Shown: in pieces, positions 1 through 6,665 of the stretch
How the letters are laid out: each line of letters starts with the position of its first letter
Numbering within the stretch: position 1 is the stretch's first letter
Source: Streptomyces sp. NBC_01481
GTDB lineage: Bacteria; Actinomycetota; Actinomycetes; Streptomycetales; Streptomycetaceae
Assembly: GCF_026339995.1 (NCBI RefSeq)
Contig: NZ_JAPEPT010000001.1
Coordinates: forward strand, 1,190,501-1,254,500
Length of the DNA stretch: 64,000 nt
Direction of reading: 5' to 3'
The notes under the pieces: model-generated
What the model saw: the letters and a program-made list of their open reading frames with translations, nothing else
What the model was told of the DNA's origin: nothing
Database searches by the model: none
Translations under genes and position numbers: made by a program

Positions 1-685
1 CGGCCGAGACCCGGCCGCCGATGCGGATGCCCTTCGCCCAGTCGGGGAGGGGGACTTCGGGAAGGGTGAGGAGGGTGTGCGTACCGGGGATGGGCGATCC
101 GAGGACCACGGAGAACAGGACGCGGATGGCGATGACGACAAGGCCGAGCTTGACGAAGGCGCCGTAGGACCGGGCCCAGGGCGCGTCGGTACGGCGCGCG
201 GCGACGACGTATCCGGCGACGGCGACGATGAGCCCGAGGAGCAGCGGATTGGTGGTCCGCGACGCGGCGACGGCCAGCCCGAGGGCCCAGAGCCACCAGG
301 CACCGGCGTGCAGGGCGTTACTACGACTGGCCTCGGGCGCGAGCCTCGGCCGGCGGGGGTGGCGGGGCTTGGCGTCCGCGGCGCGGCTCCCGGGACGGCG
401 GTGCGCAACGGTTCGCCCGCGAAGCCACCCACCGTGCAGGAACCACCAACGCCCCCTGGCCCACGTCCACCACGAACCCGGTACAAGCCCCGTCGGGCTC
501 GACTCCTCGGCGTCGGCGGCATACAGGCGTCGGTGCAGTGACCCGGTGTTGGCCGCCAATCGCCTGTGGGGACGACCCTGCACGGGCCCTCCCCACGGGG
601 ACGGCGTGGACGCGGCCCCGCCGGAGTTCGCCCGCGAGGCCACCCACCGTGCAGGAACCACCAACGCCCCCTGGCCCACGTTCAC
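1..685 (-). CDS. ECF transporter transmembrane (T) component, partial
   Basis: Energy-coupling factor transporters import vitamins or metal ions; the T component is the membrane scaffold coupling the ATPases to the substrate-binding subunit. The frame runs off the window at base 1, so the C-terminus is missing. About 125 loosely conserved, low-complexity residues come first. From about base 320 downward the frame reads as hydrophobic helices (ALHAGAWWLWALGLAVAA, then GLIVAVAGYVVAARR and KLGLVVIAIRVLFSVVLG), typical of the CbiQ/EcfT start. A GTG at 685 overlaps the upstream TGA (GTGA), which decides the start chosen here. A 61-bp direct repeat (411-471 and 626-686) lies in the N-terminal region, so the true start may be further in. 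It shares an operon with the two secreted proteins and the cobalamin riboswitch, suggesting cobalamin or cobalt transport; substrate is inferred. Confidence 0.72.
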   Translation of the reverse strand, partial: MNVGQGALVVPARWVASRANSGGAASTPSPWGGPVQGRPHRRLAANTGSLHRRLYAADAEESSPTGLVPGSWWTWARGRWWFLHGGWLRGRTVAHRRPGSRAADAKPRHPRRPRLAPEASRSNALHAGAWWLWALGLAVAASRTTNPLLLGLIVAVAGYVVAARRTDAPWARSYGAFVKLGLVVIAIRVLFSVVLGSPIPGTHTLLTLPEVPLPDWAKGIRIGGRVSA

Positions 686-686
686 C
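411..686. repeat. 61-bp imperfect direct repeat in the ECF-T gene start
   Basis: Bases 411-471 and 626-686 are nearly identical (two mismatches seen), offset by 215 bp. The offset is not a multiple of three, so the copies are read in different frames on the minus strand. One copy covers the predicted start of the ECF-T gene. It looks like a local duplication. Confidence 0.8.
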
Positions 687-1344
687 GTGGACCGGGGGAC
701 CTGCGGCGACGGGACTGCCACACCGCTGCCGCCCCCAGCGCCGCCACCGCCGCGATGCCCGCGATGATGCCGACCGACGGGCCGCCACCGTCCCCGCCGC
801 CCGCCGAAGGCTTCGGTGAGGCGGAAGGCGTGGGCTCGGATGCCGCGACCTGTTCGCCGCAGCCCGACTTCGGGTAGCCGGAGATCGCGCACAGCAGCGC
901 CTCGCTGTTGTAGCGCAGCGGCTTCGCCACCGACGCCAGTGCCTCCGCGCTTGTCGCGTCCTTCGGCACCTGCGCGCACGCCACCCGCAGCGCGGGCGGC
1001 GTCTCGCCCGACGGGGCGTCCGCCGGAGTGCCGGAGTCGATGACCAGGGCGATCCGCTTGGCGTCCGCCTTCGCGGGCGTACCTGCGCAGATCGCCTTGA
1101 AGTCGGGCGCCCTGCGTGGCTTGGCCGAGTCAGCGCTGTCCTGGCTCACCGAGAAGCGGAAGCCGTTCACCGCCCCGTCCTCGGGCCGAGCCGTCGCCGG
1201 GCCCTCGGTGGCGTACGTCCAGGTGTCGCCACTGCTCTGCCAGAACGACCAGTAGCGGTACCCGGCCGCCTGCGCCGGCCCCGCGCCCAGCACCGTCAGC
1301 GCGGCGCCGAGCGCGAGGACCAGGGCGAGAAGTCGCGTACGCAT
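682..1344 (-). CDS. Secreted membrane-anchored protein with DUF4430-like domain (SCO2322-type)
   Basis: 220 aa. It starts at ATG 1344, which overlaps the stop of the upstream gene by one base (TGATG). Residues 1-27 are a signal peptide ending near AQAA. The mature start (GYRYWSFWQSSGDTWTY, then EDGAVNGFRFS) resembles the DUF4430 domain, the fold of the C-terminal beta domain of animal transcobalamin and intrinsic factor. A Ser/Pro/Gly linker (about 165-185) leads to a C-terminal transmembrane segment (VGIIAGIAAVAALGAAAVW) and a basic tail, so the protein is probably displayed outside the membrane. Its neighbours are an alpha/alpha-toroid secreted protein and an ECF T component under a B12 riboswitch. 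A role in corrinoid capture is inference; the family is uncharacterised as far as I recall. Confidence 0.8.
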   Translation of the reverse strand: MRTRLLALVLALGAALTVLGAGPAQAAGYRYWSFWQSSGDTWTYATEGPATARPEDGAVNGFRFSVSQDSADSAKPRRAPDFKAICAGTPAKADAKRIALVIDSGTPADAPSGETPPALRVACAQVPKDATSAEALASVAKPLRYNSEALLCAISGYPKSGCGEQVAASEPTPSASPKPSAGGGDGGGPSVGIIAGIAAVAALGAAAVWQSRRRRSPGPR

Positions 1345-2567
1345 CAGCGCTGCTGGTTCTTCCGGCGGCCGCTGATCAGGAAGCCGACGCCGACGCTCGC
1401 GATGAAGAAGACGCCGATGATCCACCACACCCCCATGCCCGAGTCCGAGTCGGAGTCCTTCTTCTCGGACTTCTCGGCCGCCGCGGCCTTCTGAGGCGCG
1501 GGGCCCGTCGCGTTCAGGCCCGCCACCAGGTCCGTACCCCCGAAGCTCTTCGGGTCCGTACCGGCCGCGTGGGCCGCGAAGATCAGCTGGGCGTACGCCG
1601 CGGGACCCGCGCCCTTCGCCCACGCCGCGGAGTTCTGCTCCAGCCACGCCAGCGGCTTCTTCGCCTGGTCGCCGAGACCCTGTGCGCTGAGCGCCACGAC
1701 CGCGTCCGCCGTGTTCCCGAAGTCCGGCTTCTCGGTCGGGTCCTCGGAGCCCGGCATCGGGGCCGTGTTGAGGTGGCCGGTCTTGGCGAGCGCGGTCGCC
1801 AGGTACGCCGCGCCGTTGTGCGCCGCGCCCTCGACCGTCGTCGACTTCTCGCAGACCGTCCCCTTCGCGTCCTTCGCGCCCGCGGTGGCGACAAACCCCA
1901 TGCCGTGCGCCCCGAGCACCGCCGCCGAGGTCGAGTCCGCGACGATGCCCGGCTGCTTCGGCTGGTAGACGAACGCCCCGCTGTTCTTCCCGCCGCACGG
2001 CTGCGCGAACGTCAGCAGCGCGTCGTACGGCGTCTTGCCGCCCTTCGACTTCACGCCGTCCGGCTTCTCGCCCGCCGCGGCGAGCGCGCCGATCACGATC
2101 GACGTGGAGTTCGCGTCGCTGGCCCCGCCGGGGTTGTAGCTCCACCCGCCGTCCGCGTTCTGTACGGACTTCAGCCAGCCCACCGACTTCTTCACGGCGG
2201 CGTCCTGCCCGCCGAGCGCGGCGAGCGCCTGCACCGCCGCAGCGGTGGCGTTGGAGTCCAGCGGCAGCTTGACGTCGCAGGGCTTGGCCGTGTCCGCGCG
2301 ATACGAGGGGAAGGCCCCGCCGTCGCACTGCTGCCCGGTCAGCCAGTCGACCGCCTTGGCCGCGGGCTTCACGCCCACGGTGTCCTGCGCGAGCAGGGCG
2401 AGCGACTGCCGCCAGACGCCGTCGTAGGTCGGGTCGCCCGTCCCGTACAGGCCGGAGGGGGTCGCGGGCGCCGGCGTCGGGCTCGGCGCCGCGACAGCAA
2501 CGGGGCCGACGGCCACGCAGAGCACGGCGGATGCGGCGAGCGTGGCTGCGCTGCGGCGAACGGTCAT
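1344..2567 (-). CDS. Secreted alpha/alpha-toroid protein (prenyltransferase/squalene-cyclase-like repeats), membrane anchored
   Basis: 407 aa from ATG 2567; an in-frame ATG at 2657 exists, but it would put 30 non-signal residues before the obvious signal peptide (MTVRRSAATLAASAVLCVAV). The body has repeated helical motifs of the terpenoid-cyclase/prenyltransferase toroid (WLTGQQCDGGAFPSY, WLKSVQNADGGWSY, STSAAVLGAHG), the fold also used by the alpha domain of animal transcobalamin and intrinsic factor. There are no terpene-cyclase acid motifs (DXDD), so it is probably a binding protein. A Lys/Glu/Asp/Ser-rich spacer and a C-terminal transmembrane segment (VWWIIGVFFIASVGVGFLI) precede the tail GRRKNQQR. 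It is first in the riboswitch operon, with the DUF4430-like gene immediately downstream. Corrinoid binding is inferred from context and fold. Confidence 0.8.
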   Translation of the reverse strand: MTVRRSAATLAASAVLCVAVGPVAVAAPSPTPAPATPSGLYGTGDPTYDGVWRQSLALLAQDTVGVKPAAKAVDWLTGQQCDGGAFPSYRADTAKPCDVKLPLDSNATAAAVQALAALGGQDAAVKKSVGWLKSVQNADGGWSYNPGGASDANSTSIVIGALAAAGEKPDGVKSKGGKTPYDALLTFAQPCGGKNSGAFVYQPKQPGIVADSTSAAVLGAHGMGFVATAGAKDAKGTVCEKSTTVEGAAHNGAAYLATALAKTGHLNTAPMPGSEDPTEKPDFGNTADAVVALSAQGLGDQAKKPLAWLEQNSAAWAKGAGPAAYAQLIFAAHAAGTDPKSFGGTDLVAGLNATGPAPQKAAAAEKSEKKDSDSDSGMGVWWIIGVFFIASVGVGFLISGRRKNQQR

Positions 2568-2654
2568 GGCGGGCGGTGCCTCTCCACTGGGGAGCCGGGC
2601 ACGGGCGCACTCGGGCACCAGGGCTCCGGCTCCGTATTCCTCGACGGTGCCGGC

Positions 2655-2795
2655 CACCGGCGGGCTGCCGGTGGCGCGAGCCGGTCACACCTGTGTACGG
2701 GGCATTCCGACTCACCGCCTGCGACGGCGGCTCACGGTTGCGGGTCAGTGCCGGATTTGCACCGGCTTCCCCCCGTACGGGTGTGATGACGACGC
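2655..2795 (-). promoter_or_regulatory. Cobalamin riboswitch
   Basis: Read on the minus strand, the leader contains the diagnostic core GAAGCCGGTGCAAATCCGGC followed by ACTGACCCGCAACCGT (about 2770 down to 2735), the conserved B12-box region of the Rfam cobalamin class. It is followed by a variable arm (GCCGCCGTCGCAGGCGG) and a stable GC hairpin, CCACCGGCAGCCCGCCGGTGG, near 2654-2674. It lies about 90 bases before the ATG of the toroid-protein gene. Binding of adenosyl- or methylcobalamin would be expected to switch the operon off. Boundaries are approximate. Confidence 0.92.
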
Positions 2796-2989
2796 GCTCA
2801 CTCTACCGGCCGGTCACCAGCACCCGGCGGGGCGCATCCTGTCTCCGGCCGGCCTCGGCCGAGGTCGGCTCCTGGGGGCGACGCCCGTGGTCCTCGGCCC
2901 GACACCACGGCCCGACCGCCACCGGGAGTCGTTCGGCCGTCAAGCGGATGTGGAATGCGGCGTGTTGAGATGATGGGCGGGTGCGCTTC

Positions 2990-3005
2990 TGAGTACGCGT
3001 ACTCA
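2990..3005. promoter_or_regulatory. 16-bp perfect palindrome, probable operator
   Basis: TGAGTACGCGTACTCA is a perfect palindrome located 60 bp before the start of the downstream lipoprotein gene. Size and position suit a dimeric repressor or activator site. The regulator is not identified. Confidence 0.6.
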
Positions 3006-3064
3006 AGGCGCGGCGGTCGCTGTCGGCGAGAGTGGTGCGCACACCGAAACGACAGGAGACCGCC

Positions 3065-3409
3065 GTGCCCATGTCCCGCAGACTCAGCCGACCCGCCACC
3101 ACCTCCCGGCGCCGCAGGGTCCGTGTCGCAGCTGCTGCCGCACTCGCGGGTGCGGCAGCAGCCGTGGCACTCACCGGATGCTCCTTCGCGTACGAGGAGG
3201 ACATCTGCAGCAAGGGTGAGTACCCCGTCATGACGGTCGGAGGAACCGGGTCCGCATGCGTCTCGGATGACAAGCAGCCTCCGAAGGACTACACGCGATA
3301 CCCCGAGGGCAAGGTGCCGAAGCAGGTCGACGACAAGTGGGACGTGTACTGGCGCACCCATACGCTCGACAAGGACGGCAAGATCATCGACGCGCCGGAC
3401 GCCGGCTGA
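3065..3409 (+). CDS. Small secreted lipoprotein (SCO0607-like)
   Basis: 114 aa from GTG 3065, chosen because AGGAGA (3054-3059) sits at good spacing; ATG 3071 is an alternative. The basic N-terminus (RRRRVRV), hydrophobic stretch and lipobox VALTGC with Cys39 predict lipidation and outer-face anchoring. The mature part has two further Cys (EDICSKGEYPV, GSACVSDD), probably a disulfide, and the motif PEGKVPKQVDDKWDVYWRTH. I associate this pattern with Streptomyces lipoproteins called SCO0607 family, from memory. Function is unknown. It is monocistronic, with a palindrome upstream and a convergent MerR gene downstream. Confidence 0.82.
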   Translation: MPMSRRLSRPATTSRRRRVRVAAAAALAGAAAAVALTGCSFAYEEDICSKGEYPVMTVGGTGSACVSDDKQPPKDYTRYPEGKVPKQVDDKWDVYWRTHTLDKDGKIIDAPDAG

Positions 3410-3456
3410 CCGCCCGGACCCGTGTAGGCCTCGTACGGGGCCGATGCCCCTGGGCG

Positions 3457-4278
3457 TCAGGGCTGGGCTACCGGCACCTGCAGTTCGGTCACCCAGTCGT
3501 CGCGGTTGTCGGGGCACTCCAGGTTTATCTCCCGGGGGTATCCGGTCGACCGGTGACCGTTGCCGTCGATCCAGCGGGCCAGAGCCTGGGCCGTGGGCAG
3601 CACCGTATCCATCGAGCCGCGGTGCACGATCGTCGCCGCCTGGTCGATGGGCGGCAGGTCGAGCACCCGGAAGGCGCCATCCTGAAGGGGAGCCTCGACC
3701 TGGACGGCGGCGTGGACGCTGATCCTGCCACCGCCCTCCGGAACGTCCTCGTAGTAGGCGACACCGGGCCCCGCAGTCGTGACGCCCGCCGCGTCCAGGC
3801 GCCGGAACAGCTCGTCGTAGAGCGGCCCGATGACGGGGCTGATGTCCTCCGGCCCGTAGCTCGCGGCGGTCGCGGTCAGCTCCGCCACCCGGATCGCCGG
3901 GACGCTCTTGATGACGACGTCGTTCGTGGGCATGTGCCCCTCACTCTCGATCGACCGGAGCCTCGCCTCGACCTGGACCAGCCGCGCCGCCGCGGCGGCC
4001 ATCGTGACCTCCAGCTCGGCCAACCGCAGCCGCAGCATGCCCCGCAGTTCCTCAGTGGTGACCTTCTCGTCCAGGATGTCCTGGACCTGCTGGAGGGTGA
4101 AGCCGAGGTCCTTGAGCGCGATGACGCGGTTGAGACGGGCCAGCTGGGCGGCCGTGTAGTGGCGGTAGCCGGTGGCAGGGTCGACATGGGCCGGGCGCAG
4201 CAGGCCGGTCGCGTCGTAGTGACGCAGCATCCGGACCGATACGCGGCCGTGCCGGGCGAAGTCTCCGATGGTGAACAT
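3457..4278 (-). CDS. MerR-family regulator with GyrI-like effector domain
   Basis: 273 aa from ATG 4278 (MFTIGDFARHGRVSVRMLRHYD), preceded on the minus strand by CGGAGA; an upstream in-frame ATG at 4305 is less likely. Residues 1-70 are a MerR winged helix with the YRHYTAAQLARLNRV signature, about 80-115 is the dimerisation coiled coil, and 125-273 is a GyrI/AraC-effector-like domain (GPLYDELFRRLDAAGV, ending WVTELQVPV). Such proteins bind small hydrophobic or cationic ligands and activate efflux or detoxification promoters. No clear partner gene is adjacent; the MBL hydrolase upstream on the same strand is a possible target. Confidence 0.88.
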   Translation of the reverse strand: MFTIGDFARHGRVSVRMLRHYDATGLLRPAHVDPATGYRHYTAAQLARLNRVIALKDLGFTLQQVQDILDEKVTTEELRGMLRLRLAELEVTMAAAAARLVQVEARLRSIESEGHMPTNDVVIKSVPAIRVAELTATAASYGPEDISPVIGPLYDELFRRLDAAGVTTAGPGVAYYEDVPEGGGRISVHAAVQVEAPLQDGAFRVLDLPPIDQAATIVHRGSMDTVLPTAQALARWIDGNGHRSTGYPREINLECPDNRDDWVTELQVPVAQP

Positions 4279-4363
4279 GATGTCTCCGAGTTCAGCGCCT
4301 GACACGGTGTGAGGGTCAAGAGGCTGGAGTGCTCAACGGACGGACCCGAGTCCGGTGGGCCGG

Positions 4364-5404
4364 TTAGATCGTCGCCGCGTACACCGTCGGTCCGCACCCC
4401 GTCCGTGCCTCCGCCTTCCCCAGCTTCACCAGCCTGCGCAGGTGCGCCTCCGCCTCCGAGACCGCGATGTTCCGTGATCCGTACGGAATCTGGTCCCAGG
4501 GCCGGTTCCACTCCATTCGCTCGGCGACCTGCCACGGCGTGAGCGGCTCGGCCAGCAGCGCGAGCAAACCGACCAGGCGCTCCTCGTGGTGGGCGAGCAA
4601 CTCCCCTACGCGGGAGGCCGCGTCGGGGAATGCGTACTGGTGTGCCGGCAGCACCTCGGCGGGGGCGAGGCGGCCGATGCGCTCCAGCGAGTCGAGGTAG
4701 TCACCGAGCGGGTCGGTGACGGTGGCGTCGTCCGGGTCCTCGTACAGGCCGATGTGCGGGGTGATCCCGGGCAGCAGATGGTCGCCGGAGAACAGCCTGC
4801 CGTTCCCGGGCCGGTTCGCCGGATGGTCCTCCTCCAGATGCAGGCAGACATGCCCGGGGGTGTGCCCGGGCGTCCAGATCGCGCGCAGCCGCCGCCCCGC
4901 CAGATCGAGGCGCTCACCGGGCACGATCTCCCGGTCGGGCAGCGCGGCCCGCAGCCCGGGCAACGTACGCATCCGCCCCGACGCGCGGGCCTCATGCAGC
5001 GGGGCGGTGTGCTCGTCGGGCGCACCGGCTCTGGTGAGCTTGTCGGCCAAGTAGTCGAGCCAGAGCCCGGGTTCGGCCTCGCGCGTGCGCCGCACGACAG
5101 CACTGTCGGCGGCATGCATCGCGATCCACGCACCGGACGCCTCGCGGACCTGGCCCGAAAGACCGTGGTGATCGGGATGGTGATGGGTGATGACCACACC
5201 ATGAATGTCGCCGATGCCGACCCCGAGCGACCCGAGCCCGGCGGTAAGCGTGTCCCAGGAGGCGGGATCGTCCCAGCCGGTGTCGATGAGGACGGGACCG
5301 CGGTCGGTGTCGAGGAGATGGACGAGGGTATGGCCGAGAGGGTTGTCCGGGATGGGCACCTCGATGGACCAGACGCCACCGCCGTGGTTGATCACCTGAG
5401 TCAT
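4364..5404 (-). CDS. MBL-fold metallohydrolase
   Basis: 346 aa. I start it at ATG 5404 (MTQVINHGGGVWSIEVPIPDN); an ATG at 5437 would add 11 residues. The metallo-beta-lactamase metal motif HxHxDH is at residues 74-79, followed by a later His in TPGHTPGHVCLH, the Asp of FSGDHLLPG and a C-terminal His (LPAHQY). The C-terminal 80 residues form a winged-helix-like LACTB2-type region (LTPWQVAERMEW). Substrates in this family range from glyoxalase-type thioesters to acyl-CoA. A perfect KstR-type site lies 47 bp upstream, so it is probably part of the acyl-CoA or steroid regulon described here; a thioesterase role is inference. Confidence 0.85.
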   Translation of the reverse strand: MTQVINHGGGVWSIEVPIPDNPLGHTLVHLLDTDRGPVLIDTGWDDPASWDTLTAGLGSLGVGIGDIHGVVITHHHPDHHGLSGQVREASGAWIAMHAADSAVVRRTREAEPGLWLDYLADKLTRAGAPDEHTAPLHEARASGRMRTLPGLRAALPDREIVPGERLDLAGRRLRAIWTPGHTPGHVCLHLEEDHPANRPGNGRLFSGDHLLPGITPHIGLYEDPDDATVTDPLGDYLDSLERIGRLAPAEVLPAHQYAFPDAASRVGELLAHHEERLVGLLALLAEPLTPWQVAERMEWNRPWDQIPYGSRNIAVSEAEAHLRRLVKLGKAEARTGCGPTVYAATI

Positions 5405-5450
5405 GAGGCTCTCATCTCTCTTCGGCGGCACGGCCATTGCCCACTATAAC

Positions 5451-5464
5451 TAGAACTCGTTCCA
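5451..5464. promoter_or_regulatory. Predicted KstR-type operator
   Basis: TAGAACTCGTTCCA fits the mycobacterial KstR consensus TnnAACnnGTTnnA at all conserved positions. It precedes the minus-strand MBL hydrolase gene. Confidence 0.7.
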
Positions 5465-5625
5465 GTAGTCGCCCGAGTCGACTGTCTTGACGGGCGGCTC
5501 TGACACCGCCGGACTGGGACGGGCACCCTCCCCGAGCCAATCAATTGATTGGCTCCGCCACCCCATCAAGCGTTCCCCACTGGGCATCATTGTTAGATTC
5601 TCCCAATCAAACGATGGGGGACCGC

Positions 5626-6072
5626 ATGCCGGAGCGGGTACGATCCGCGGCCCTGTCTGCCGGGCTGCCCCCGCGGGCCGTCCCGCCAGGCACCGCGGGG
5701 CGGATTCTCGCGGCCGGTCTTGAGCTGTTCGCCGAGAAGGGCTTCAGCGGAACGTCCATCCGCGACATCGGGGCCAGGGCGGGGATCAACTCGGCCACCC
5801 TGTACTCGCACTACCGCTCCAAGGAGCATGTGCTGGCCGCCCTGGTGCTGCTGGGCCATCAGGAGCTGCACGGCCGGCTGCAGCATGCGCTGGTCACAGC
5901 CCGCGGCGGCCCCACCGGGCAGCTGGCGGCGCTGGTGCGGGCGCATGTACTGGCGCATGCCGAGTACGCGCAGCTGGCGCTGGTCGCCAATGCCGAGCTG
6001 CATGTCCTGGGCGGCGAGGCCGCCGCGCCCTCGCTGGCAAGGAGTTGGGCGACGGCGGGCCGGTTGCGCTGA
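5626..6072 (+). pseudogene. TetR-family regulator, 3' truncated by a deletion
   Basis: About 148 aa from ATG 5626 (GGGGGA just upstream); ATG 5614 is an alternative. The N-terminal helix-turn-helix is intact (ILAAGLELFAEKGFSGTSI, INSATLYSHYRSKEHVLAAL), followed by the start of the ligand domain. After LHVLGGEAAAPSLA the frame leaves TetR-like sequence and ends ARSWATAGRLR. At that point the neighbouring frame becomes the second half of an alpha/beta hydrolase. I read this as a deletion joining two genes. The truncated regulator could still bind DNA but probably lacks its ligand and dimer core. An inverted sequence CCAATCAATTGATTGG near 5537-5552 may be its former operator. Confidence 0.75.
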
Positions 6073-6665
6073 CCGGGCACTCGATGGGTGCGTACATCGC
6101 GCTGCGCGCGGCCGCCCGCCGGCCCGAACTCTTCGACCGGCTGCTGCTCGTCGACGGCGGTCTGCCGCTGCCCGCGCCCGAGGGCGTCGACCCGGACGCG
6201 ATCCTCGACCTCACGCTCGGCCCGGCCATCGCCCGGCTCTCCCGGACCTACGAGAGCGACCAGGCGTACGTGGACTTCTTCCGCGCACATCCGGCGCTCG
6301 GCCCGGACTGGAGCCCGGACATCGAGGCATACGTGCGCTACGACCTCACCGGACCGCAGGGCGCGCGCCGTTCCAAGGCACGGGAGGATGCCGTGCGGCA
6401 GGACGGGCGGGATCTGCTCGGCTCCGCCGACGCCTTCGCCGCGGACCTCGGCCGGCTCGCCGTACCCACTCTGCTGCTGCACTCCCCGCTCGGTCTGCTA
6501 GGGCAGGAGCCCGCGATGCTGCCCGCGCCGCTCGTCGAGCACTGGGCGCGCGAAGTGCCCGGCCTGCAGGCCGAGTTCGTCGAAGGCTCCAACCACTACA
6601 CGATTCTCATGGGCTCCCACGCCAAGACCGTCGCCGAGCGGCTGGCCGGTGTCAGCTTCCCGTGA
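6033..6665 (+). pseudogene. Alpha/beta hydrolase, N-terminal half deleted
   Basis: The readable frame begins at the deletion joint (KELGDGGPVALTGHSMGAYIAL) and carries the nucleophile elbow GHSMG almost at its start. The acid and His regions follow (VPTLLLHSPLG, and near the end EGSNHYTILMG). About 100 residues that should form the first beta strands and oxyanion hole are missing, and no plausible start with an RBS precedes it; TTG 6045 is the only nearby option. It therefore looks inactive. Its 3' end overlaps the convergent PucR-type gene by 14 bp. Confidence 0.78.

Noticed and set aside
321..788. 155-codon minus-strand frame across the ECF-T start
   Set aside because: It ends where the hydrophobic ECF-T frame begins in another frame and has no transmembrane or domain signal.
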